Source of the DNA: Ulota crispa
Taxonomy: Eukaryota > Streptophyta > Bryopsida > Orthotrichales > Orthotrichaceae
Length of the DNA: 64,000 bases
Reading direction: 5' to 3'
Assembly (NCBI GenBank): GCA_963920765.1
Contig: OY987249.1
Span: 12,710,817 to 12,774,816 of the forward strand
A program made the translations under genes and the position numbers. Of the stretch, positions 46,301-58,300 are shown piece after piece (the first letter of the stretch is position 1; each line of letters opens with the position of its first letter). The notes beneath the pieces were generated by a model, which had not been told where the DNA came from, did not search any database, and worked only from the letters and a program-made list of their open reading frames with translations.

Positions 46301-49300
46301 TCTTCTTCTAAATTCTTCCATCTGTTATTTGAATGAAATACACCATTTTAACATAATTGATGCTACTCTAGCTAGGGCCCCAGAGTGGATTCCATGTCAG
46401 CAACTTGTACAAGCGTCCTTGCCAGTCTCACATTTCCCAACATTCTCTCAACATTCTCTCCACATTCTCTCCACATTCTCTCAACAATATCCACCACAGA
46501 TATATTATTGATTGGTGAGAAAACTGAGACTCACACAGGGAAGTGCATTTAAGAGACCCCTGTGCAGGAGACCTGTACTTGAAAGACGAGCCAGCAAGGA
46601 AACCAACTGGGAAACTAAGTGCGAGACCAAGTGGGAAACTTGAGTGGGAAACTAAGTGGGAAACCAAGTGGGAAACCAAGTGGGAAACCAAGTGGGAAAC
46701 TAAGTAGAATTGGATGGTGGGGGGCTGCAGGGCTCGGGAGGAGGGGCAGAGGGAGACGGACTCATTGCGATTGTACGTGGGCAGCGTGGAAGCCGCGGCA
46801 GCGGGCCTGCTCTCACGAGTGCAGGAACTGGAGCACTTGCTGGCATTGTGTTGAGTAACTTACTCTCACTACTTACTACTCAGACCCCCACTTCATCTCC
46901 TCTCATGATTCCCCGCATGACTCATCTTCTCTCATCCCCTCCTACACTTGCACTATCAAAGGCTCTTTACAATCCAGAACCCCTAAAAAAAAAGGTTCTT
47001 ATGGAGGAAAAGTCCTTTGGGCGGTGGTGCTGATGTCCACGTGGGGGGTGGTGTTGGGTTGTGTTGCGAGAGCACAGCTGCGGTGGTGAAGCATGGCCAT
47101 GACATTGACCAGCTGCGGGGCAAAGTTGCCACGGCCGCCACTCACGAGGTGCGCAAGCACGCGGCTGCAGCTGCTCAAGCTGTTTCAGCTGCCCGAGAAG
47201 CAACCATGGAGCTTGACAAGGTTCAACAATTTGATCCCATTCCTGAAGATTGAATTCCCCTTCAAACCATCAAAACTAAAAAAAACTACCAAAAATTTAG
47301 AAAATCATGTAATGTGGATTATTCAATGAAAAATAGAACTTAAAAACACATTTTAGATAGGATTTGATTATTGAAAGTTTATTTACCACAAAGACGTCAC
47401 AAAAGAGACAATCTTGCAAGTTCAAGAATGGATGGTTCCATTTTTGTAATTAGATGTGACTTGTAAAGGAAAGGTAATTAATGCGATATTTGTTAATTTG
47501 GTAAAAATGGTACATTTTGGGACTTTCAGGAAGTGAGTTAGGAAGTTTGAGGTGATCACCTCAAATCGACACTTGCCCTCACCTGAGAGGAGGGATTTGC
47601 TAGGGAAAAAATCTTAGTGGCTCAAATTGAATCTTATACCTTCGAATATGGTTTTAAAGTAACTTTTTGCGTTTGAGGGGAAAACAAAGTGGGACCCCTG
47701 TTTTTCCCCAATTAACGAATATTGCATTAATTATGCTTTACATTGAAATTACCCATTGACAAACACAAAAGAGAAATTTTGCAAGTGAATGACCAAATTT
47801 ATCGTTGCATGGCTGCCTTTGTTCGTATAAGAAATTCACCTTTGAATATAACAAAGTTTTAAAGCTAGCCAAAGTGTCTGAGAATTGGATTTTGGGCATG
47901 CTTGGTCTCTTTATTTCCAATTTCCAATAATAATTACTAGAGAGTAGGGGTCACACTACGTCAGTTTTTGGTTTGCAGGTGAGACGTGAGACTCATGCTT
48001 TGACAAAGGCGCAGCAGCAAGAAATAGAGAAGTTGAATGTGGAAGCAGCTGAGGTTCGAATACTCCATGAGGTACCCATCTATGCAATGTAATTATGTGA
48101 AAATTTGAGACCGTGTAAACCAACAATCCAGTTATACTGGCACTGTCCAAATCAATAAAATTGTAGCTCTAGAACTGTACAAAGCTTTTAGAGTGGTATT
48201 AGAACTAGGAATCCTGTAGATTGAGGTTCTAGGCGCCCACAATATCATTCACCATGCTTGGATCATGGATGTTTTCTACACTAAAATTCAAGAAGTTGAG
48301 TGTTTGGTGAGCTTTTTAAGGAGGTCAACATGTAGCAAACCACTTCAAAAGGAAGAAGAAACCTTTGGTTTTCCAAGAAAACTCAATCAAGACTTATTTA
48401 GTTAATTCCAAACTATACAAAATCTAGAAATAATAATCCATATGTAAAACTTTAGGAGATCTTTTGATGTTTTTGCATGTGTTATATCTAAAACTTCAAG
48501 AGATCTACACAAAACTTTGGGAGAGTTATACAACTCAACAATCAGCATGGAGAGACCTTCCTATGTGTTGCATGCAAAGTTCAAAATTATATGAATAGTC
48601 CAAGTGTGACATAATGGGGGGTTGGAAAAATACTTTTGAATTATACAATAACCCAAAACAAGTAGTAGGTTCGTATTTGATGCTTAAATTATCTCATTAT
48701 TGCATGCCTTGCACCCCCAACTCCATCAACTCCATGTTGAACAATGTTGTGTAGAGGTTATTCTACCAAAAATACAAACTTGACGGTGGTAAAAATTTGT
48801 TAACTATTAACCCCAGAGCGCCCAGCACAAATTCACTCAAATCCAAACCCTTTGGAACTCATTTCAATCAAACTATCACCTAAAAGAGATCCACAAAAAT
48901 TGACTGTACCAATTGGTAGTGTACATAGGCCCAAAGCTCCAAGGAAAAGGACACGTCCTTTCACCATACCATTGAAAAGATTATAACGGTCAAACATGGA
49001 AAATTTTCAAAATCAAAAGGCCATATTTTGGCCCCTTGGGCGCTTAGGGGTTAAATATATTAACAAACACTAAAAGAGAAACAAGGATAAACAACTGCCA
49101 CAAATTGCAACGATTAGGTCACCATAACTGCCTTGCAACTGCACAAACAACTACATACCAACTGCACAACATTTATACAACTACAATCTAGACGACTAGA
49201 TTGTAGTTGTATAAATGTTGTGCAGTTGGTATGTAGTTGTTTGTACAATTGCAAAAGGCAATTATGATGACCTAATTGTTGCAATTTGTGACAGTCATTT

Positions 49301-52300
49301 ATTCTTGTTTTTCTTCTAATGAAAAGAATGGCAATCTGAAGTAATAAATGTATGTTTTGGACATTCAAAAACTTGTCCAAGTGCCTTACTATAGATGTTC
49401 CACAGGCTAGGGCATTGCAAAACCAAGACCTGCTGGATCAAAACGGAAAGCTGGTATGTTTTTCTTACACTTCGTTGGATTTACTCCCAACTGGTGGAAG
49501 TATGACTTGGCTAAATGTTTTGAATGAGAGTGGATTAGGAAACACTAAAGTATAGCCTTGTTTTGATATAGCATACTCTGGAAGTAGGAAGGGATATCAA
49601 TTCCGTACAAGATTCTGCTTCTACATTTGTATACATTAACTCAATGCTTGAACCTCGCTCAATTTTGTTCAACTAAGGTCTTAAAAAAAAAAACACCAAA
49701 TTACTAAAGGAAGAAACAATTATGAGCATATGAACTCCCTTTATTTATCTATTGTTTGCTTTTGCACCTCCAACACCATATTCATTAAATCGGGAATTTT
49801 GTAACATTTCGGATTTAAGGTGACCAACTTAAACCGACCATTAGGGTACAACTTGGGAATCTGATTTTCCCAATTTAATGAATATGGTGGAGTCCACAAA
49901 AATGGACTCTACCAAGGTCATGGGGTATTTTGCTTTTATTTATGTGAATTACAACTACTCATTTGAAATTCTACAAAAACACTATACACTACGATATTAA
50001 AAATTTGATTTTGACGGATTTGGCAGCTTTCCCCAAAAGTTCCCTGTTTCACCAATTCTTAACAATCTGAAATTCAAAAACAAAAAAAATTGTGCCACTG
50101 TGCAAAAATCATCTAAGCTTTATATCAATTTACGATCCCTAAAAAATGCACAAAGAAATCCCTTGATGAGAAGATTGGTCCTATAGTTGAAGATTTTAGT
50201 TCTAGAGAATTCTCGCAACATCAGATTGTAACTTGGCCACCACAATCTATTTCCAACCAAAAGTAGTTAAACATGACACCAAAATGCTATCTTGAACCTC
50301 TACATGTAAAGCAGCAAGAGTCTATCCATCATGAGGAATTCCAAATTCTCTATTATAAAGCATTGAGTGTCAAGTATTGGGGTGTGTTTGAAATTTAGTG
50401 AGGGAGAGGGAGTGGGAGAGAATAAGGCAGGGCAAGGGAGGGGTGAAAAGTTACCAGAAATTAAAAGAGAAACTAACACCATATTCGTTATAATGAGAGT
50501 ATTCCACTGAAATGAGAGGTAAAATACCCAAAATTCAAAAAAAATATGTCAATTTGAAAAAAGGTTTTAGGTCAATTCAGCTTGAATCAAGCTAAATTGA
50601 CATAAAACCTTTCAGATTTGACCTAAAATTGAAAGGTTTTAGGTCAATTTAGCTTGATTTGAGCTGAATTGACATAAAACCTCTCAATTTTGACCTAAAG
50701 TTGAAAGGTTTTATGTCAATTTAGCTCAATTCAAGCTAAAAACTCTCATTTTAATGGAAATTGGTGATTTTGGATGAAAATTGCTGATTTTGGTCAAAAT
50801 CTAACAAATTTATTTTGAGAGGCCCCATTCTCTCATTATAACGAATATGGTGTTAACTGCGCAAAGCACGGGCTAGGCATACGAGTTAGTTAAATGTGAC
50901 ATCAAAGTGCTATCTATATTGTTTCTGTTGTGGTTTCTAAAAGATCACACTTAACATATGTTACACTGAAACCAAAAAATAAAATAATCTTCTACCTTCT
51001 TTTCTTTAGTGGTAAATATTGCAATGTTGTGTTATTGCAGGAGAGGCGATGGGAGGATATGAACTCCAGGCTGGAAGAGCTGCAAGCAACCCACAAGGCT
51101 GAGCATGCAACGCTGCAGAAGAAGTACGACGCTCTCAAGGTTAGGTCCTCACTAGTCACTACTTCAAGACTTTATTTCCAGACAAAAAGAGGAATATAAC
51201 CATCAATCTTTCCTTTCACTACCACCATATTTATGAAAACGTCACATGACATATGAAAAATGTCACTTATGACATGTTTGCATATTCAAAAAAAAAAAAA
51301 ACTGATCACAAAATCATACAAGTCAAACATGAAGTGTATTTTGATTTTATGAAAATGCCAAAATTTATCCATTGACATAAACAATGAGGGTTTTTGCATG
51401 TGAATGAAAATATCCACCTACTCAAAATTTGACTAACCTATCTAAAATGTCACATTCAAAAGTGCTCTTCTCGTAAGTTCAATGTTCAAAGTGACAAAAT
51501 CTTTTCTCAACCAAAAAAACATAGAGTTAGATGTATGCCAATATCCACTAAATTTGGATTGCCCCAAAGACTAGAAACAATAATCTAGTTTTTTTGGGAG
51601 ATCTATGCAAAACACTAAGAGATCTGTGTCCCTCAACATCTACAATTCTCCTTATGGTTTGAATTGACAAGCAACAGTATGTGAGATGTAGCTCTTAAGT
51701 CTAGCACCTCTTCAACATAATCTAGTCTGTTGCACAACTAGTCCTACGCTTGAATCAAATTAGTTAAACATAAATTGGCAATCTTCAATTACTTTACCAT
51801 GGAGTTAATTTCAAATTCTCTACCGGTTCTAATTTATGGATTAAAATTAGATCTTTGTGAAGATATATGTCAATGCTTTTTACACATGAATACCGTCAAT
51901 TCAACAAATTGGATGCTGTCAAAATAGTGACGCACCCATCTCTTGTGTGGTTGTGGAACCCTTTACAATAAAACATGGAAACTGAGAGAGTTCAATTGGT
52001 CATTTCAAACCCAGGCATGCACATCATTGTTGTCACATTGGACCGCTTATCTGTATGCTTACTTGTATGCCCAAAGTGCCCAATTGAGCTCATTGTCTGT
52101 CCAATGTAGTCAACTCATGGTTGACTTTAAAAAATGACAAAAAAAAAAAAAAAAAACTTGATCTGTACATATTGGCGACACTGATTGTTGCCAACATGAG
52201 GTGAGAACGTAGATTTAAAGCCAAAGCGAGCACAAAAAATTAAAAATTAAAATTCAATTCTTCCTATTTTGAGGCAGAAATCCAAAAAATACCCTTGAAA

Positions 52301-55300
52301 ACACAAGAAGACGGACACGTCCGTTTATGCTGTCTGTTTTAACAACCATGATACACATGGGTATGCCTGAGAAGGTGGAGAAGGGTAAAGGAGGGCCTGA
52401 CGTGGGCAAAGAGGGTTTTGCAGAACACGGCTCGTGAGAACCGCTCGCAGAATTCGGAGCTGAAGAAAGCGTTGGAGATGAACCGGTTGAGCCTGCATTC
52501 TCTGCAGAAAAAGTTTGACGAATTGCAAGCGGAGCAAAAAGAGCTGACTCTCCAGAATGAGCTCTTGGAGCAACAGGTTCACTATTTCTTCATGCGTTTC
52601 TCACAAGCCTACACGGACCCAGAGGGTTAGCAAAAGTTGTCAATGAAATGGCAGTATTCCATTAAAATGGCAAGAGAATGCAAAAATGAAATTGCTAAGA
52701 TTTTGGGAGGCGGGAAGGAGTGATGGAATGGAAAATTGAAACAACAGTGCATGTTTACTAAACTGCTTACGTAGCTTGCACTTTCAAATTATCATTGCAC
52801 CCTTTTTAATTTCTCACCGTTTTGTCCATTACCTTTTTTTGTCCATTACCTTTTTTTGTCCATGTGAAAATGGTGACGGAATAATGTCATTTGACAAAAT
52901 TGATCTTTGTTATCTTTAGGGTCTTTGAGTGGAGTTACTAATATAATAAACTTTACCCTAGCATTTTTGAACACATTGGGTTTTTTAAAGGAGATTTATG
53001 TGTGCTAGTGAAGATGCAAGATGTTTAAAGGAATTGGTACAATATGTTCTTAATGTGCTAACAAACACAAGTTTTATCACTTGTGGATAGGGATAAACTA
53101 GGTGAATGAGTAGGAATTTAGGGCTGGCAATGATATGGAATATGCTTACAAGTCTCATGTGACAAGCAATCAAGATTGTGCTGTCAATGAAATTTGTTTA
53201 ATAATAGCTTAGCCTATCTTAGTTAGCACTTGACAAGTGGTTAGTAGTGCATTAGATGATTTGCATTTTTGTAGTTCCTTACATAAATTCTATCACTTTC
53301 ATGTGTTGTTTTGTTATACTCCAAGCAAAAGTGGCCATCCAAACTTAGGATTTTCAACTTGAATATTGTTTTTCAACTTGGAGTTCAAAGTTGATTGTTT
53401 TTCAAACTAGGTGTCTACACTAGTAGAAAACTGCGTTGAAACCCACTAAATTCTGTTTAGTTGTTTTTGTTGGGTTCCTTGTTTTCAACGCAAAATTCTA
53501 CAAAATTTTAATGCAAAAACTCATTCCAACTCAAAAATTTGTGTTGGAAACAAGGAACTCAACAAAAACAACTGGACATAATTTAGTGGGTTTCAGCGCA
53601 GTTTTCTACTAGTGCTAGTCTAGACCTTAACTCTCTATATTTGAAACTCCAAACTCTAAACCCATGTCCATACTCAACTAGATGTACTTTCAACCTTTGA
53701 AAGCATGCCAATGCCTTAGGAAGTTCTACAAGGAGTAGTTGCATTGCATCTAAATGCATAAATCCTTCATGTGAGATAACGTTTGTGTATGTCAAACACA
53801 TCACTAATTTTGTTAGATGAATAAAGGAGTCTAAACACCAATTTCATATTTATTAGAATTTATATGGTATGGCCATGTTCAATACAAAAGGTTTGTTTTT
53901 TAAGCACCAAAATTGCAACATTCAAGTGCACAAAGTTCTAGAAACCTAAGTTTTGAGGTTCAAGGCTGGTGTATAAAGTTTTCAATTTCTCAAAATTTGT
54001 ACCATTTTAACAAGCATGACTATTTAAATCAACACCTTAGAAGCTGTCTAAACACAAACATAGGTAATTGTTCATGATCTGAGTGTTTCATATGCCAAAT
54101 ATTTTGTAGGTAAAGAACTTGCAAGGTCAAGAAGCATCATCAACAATTGCACACTATGATCATGAACTACAAAAGGTTTGGGTGCTATTTTTATTTTTTC
54201 CCCATAAAAAACTAATTCCACATTTGTAAACAATTCTCTATTTTAGCTTGCAAAGTCATGGTATCAACAAGAAAAAGTTAATTTTATTAAATTGGCAGTA
54301 AATGAGTGTCAAAAGTTGTGACATATTTCTTCATGTATGTCTAATTGCAATTCACAAATTAGGAACAATGTAGATTTCAAGTTTATGTTGTTTGATTTCA
54401 ATTGCATCAAGGTATGGCATATTGTCAATTTAATGAAATTGACTTTGAATAGAGTTGAAAACATAAGTTCAATGCACAATTTCTAAACCAAAAGTAAGGT
54501 ATGGTTGAAATAAACAGATGTAAATTGGAGCTTGACAATATATCAATGCAGGTGCGGACTTCTCTAGGAGGAGAGAAGGCACAACTTCTAGCGGAATTGG
54601 TAAACTCATTCTACAATAAGATAAAAAGGAGAAAAAAAACCATATATTTAAGAAAACTACTACGGATGTCATACAATTGAGAGAAACATCAATTTTGTTA
54701 AATGACAATGTTCTAGTGTAAAGAGGGGTTTAGTAATGGTTTGAAGAGCAAAACATGTAAGCAGCTATAGACATATGCATAGTTGGTATATATAGTTTCC
54801 AATCCAACACTCCTTTTGGTTGCCCAAGATCTAACATTAATTTTGCTCTTGTCTAAATTCTTGTGCCATTTTACTAAAATGCTGCCATTTCAACAAAATT
54901 GTTGTAGAGATGTTGAGAGTGATGTTACAACCAATTCATAACATTGGTAGTGCATTCTTGAAAAGGAAAACTATATTAGTTTGCAAGTTTGCTAGCAACT
55001 TTTGTTTCTCCTATTTTGATATTTCATCCAAACTATGAATTGCATTAGGTGTTTGGAGGTCATGGAAAGTGCCCTTTTGTGCAAATAGATAGACCACCTA
55101 GTCCAACAATCCGTCTAATAGGGTTGGAGTGGTTGGACAAAAGAGGTCTAATAGGGTTGAACAAAGTAGGTCTAACGGAGTTGGACAAAGTTAGGTTATT
55201 GAGTACAAAAAAGATGTTTAAAATCTAGGAACATGCTTGAATACTTGAGAATTTATTGAAATATTCTTGGTGCAACTACCAAGGTAACTGTGTTTTGTGT

Positions 55301-58300
55301 GGAACATGCACTAGGCTTCATTGCGGCGTAGTAACCACAACTTGCGGATAGAAGTGGAGGATTGGCAAGACAAGTTCCAAACTCTGAGTCAGCACTACTC
55401 TGGTTTGGAGGACTTGGCTTGCCACACGCAGAACTCCTCCAATAAGCGATCCTCTTCCAAGCCTTGTCACATCGTCCCCGCCGCTACAGCAGGAGGGTCC
55501 AAGTCAGGTCCTAATCTAGGTCCTAAGTCTGAGTCATCTGTGAACACAATTTTGAAAGGGGGGTGCAGATTGCCGTCTACTCAGCGCAAGGTATGATGCA
55601 CAACCTCTAATAACACCAAGCAAAAGCATTTTCAATTAAATTGGTAATTTTTTAAGTAAAAACATGAAAAAGTATTGCACATTTTGTTCTAAATTAGAAA
55701 TCTTGCCAAAATAATTGTAGATACCTTTATCTAGTCCAATTCTATACTTGTCCTAGTTACAAAAGAAAAAAACAGTTTTTGTTTACATCTTCATTCTAGC
55801 AATGCAAATTGTGCTAATTTTAGTGGATAAGTTTTGTATAAGACAAGCAAATCCGTTCTCTACGTGGTTAAACTTGGTCAAATTGAAATGTGGTATTTTT
55901 ACAAACACAATGATGTCAAGTAGTAAAGATTTCAAGAGCTAGAACAAAACGATTTCTTTTTTTGAATTTGACATCCTTAGCATGAACTATTATGGATTTG
56001 AGTGCTTGTAGATGATAGTTGATGAAGACCGTGTTGGAAGTGATGTTTCTTCAACGGCATCTGTGGCGGGTCCTTTCTTCAAGAGTCCAAAGACATCACC
56101 CACAAGAGCACCAAAGGGCAAAGATGAAACTCAAAGGTAGGATAGCTCAAAAGCAAATTTTGGTGAATTTAGAAGATGAACCAAAGAAGTGTACCATTTG
56201 GATTCAACTTGTTATAATTTTAGCATACAACATTCTAATATTGATCTTGGATTTTCACTTAATTTTAGAAAGAAATTTGTCTATACATGACTAAAAAATA
56301 GATTGTGTTGACACTTGTTCATGATTGTTAGGGAAAATTGCTCAACTATAGGTGATCCTACCTGGAATGGTTCCAAGTCTAAAAGGCCAATTGTTTCCTC
56401 AATTGGAAGTGATAGAATTGGTGGTAATTTTGTACGCTCAAGTTCTTCTTCTAAGTCAGAGCAGGTATTTCAAATTCAACGCATGTGACATGTGTATCAA
56501 TGTATATGTATATATGTATAATTTATTTATCAACTACATTACTCCACTCTTGGACACTTCCTAGTGCATCAACAAATTGGTGTATATTTTTGAAAAGTCT
56601 TGGAATTACACCCATTAATTGAGATGATACATTTGATATTTGTTTCATACATTGGCACATTTCATGCCTAATCTACATGAGCTTTTGATTCAAATTGGCA
56701 ACCTAGGTAGTTTGGATTTTGAGAAACACTGCATAAGTGGTACAATTCAAAAGCTTTCTATATTTTTTAATTTGAATCTTGGTTGGCATGCAATTTAATA
56801 GAGTGAATAAGTAGCATTTTGAATCTAGACTGCCATTTCCTAAACCCTTTCTTGCAATTTTATATTGAAAATGAAATATTAAAAATTACAAGGTTTTTAC
56901 CAAATTTGGCAAGAAATTAATATTCATATCTAGAAAGTGTCATGAGGCATCACTTGACTAATTGACACCTATGATAAATATTTGCCAATGTCCATTGAAC
57001 ATTTCAAAAGGTTTGGATTTGATTTTATAAAATACCAAATATGGAAAAAGATTGAAACATGTTTTATTATTGAAGTTCCAGTAGTGGTGATAACAAAAAT
57101 AATCAGTAATCATAAGTATAATCACAAAAATGATATTTGAAGTTCTTTTTCACCTTAATTTTCAATAGCCTTAGAAAAAACAAAAACACAAGGTATCATT
57201 TGTATTTTTCAACATCCTCAACATAGAAATTGACATCTTTCCATCCACTTGTATGAGTTGTTAACAACATAGTGTTTCATGTCACCAAAGACCACCTTCA
57301 ACTTAACCTCTAAAGATCAAAATCAAAATGTTGAATTGCTTTTACTTTTGGATGAGCTTTTCAAAGTGCAATATTTGTTGGATTCTTGTGAATTTTGGCT
57401 TGCACACATGTTTCGCTATTGGTTTCAAAGCTTAGAAACTATTTAGTTTTCCAAAACTGTCTTTTAGAAGTTCCATTTCAAAAAGGACTTTCTTTTTTAA
57501 TGGAGGCAAAGACAAGCAACAAGTAATAATGAGGCCATTTTTTTCTAACGAGTGTGTCAATAGTACAAGCTTTGAAAAAGTCAAGGAGGCAAATGTCTAG
57601 CCAAAAGGATAGGAAAAGTGCATTAATGAAAATTTTGTGGACCTTACAAAATCTATTCTCTGAATGATGAAACTTCAGGATGATCTTGTACAAACAAATG
57701 TTTATAATAGGTGGGTCCAACTGGTTTGAATTTTATTAAACATACTCTCAATACACTTTGAGCAATATAATCCCGTGAGTTACAAGTTGTACAAGCACAT
57801 AATGTGGACTTCATCCTCCTTCAAGCACGCCCAAAGATTCAAAATTTCATTTTTGAATGTTATGTTTCTCATCAACAATAAGGATCTAGTGGGTTAGAAA
57901 AAAAATGTGAGAATACAAAATCAGGCTGATTTTGGCATCAAATAAACAAACGTTCAGAAAAAAATCTCCCAAAACAGATATCTCTTGGAAAGTCATTTCT
58001 TTGAAGAGGCAATAGATTTGACAATTTTGGCCACAAAACCAAATAGGACTGTAGAAGTAATCATTTAAATCAAGAACAGATATGAAGTATTTATTGTTGG
58101 GATATTTTTTCACGCATTTTCAATTTCCACAGCACAAGAATTCTTTCCCTCAAGTTGTAGAACATATATAATTTCTGATGAAGAGAGATTTGAAAGATGA
58201 GAGACCACCTTCACTCAAATTGAGCATTGGTCAACTTTTCTAATATAAAGTTTTAAGAGGAAATACTTCAACAAGTTTCTTGCGAGATCTTACTGTTGGA

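Noticed and set aside
46606-46706. CRISPR-like spacing of repeats
   Set aside because: Units are contiguous 12-mers with no spacers, in an intron of a plant gene; this is a minisatellite.
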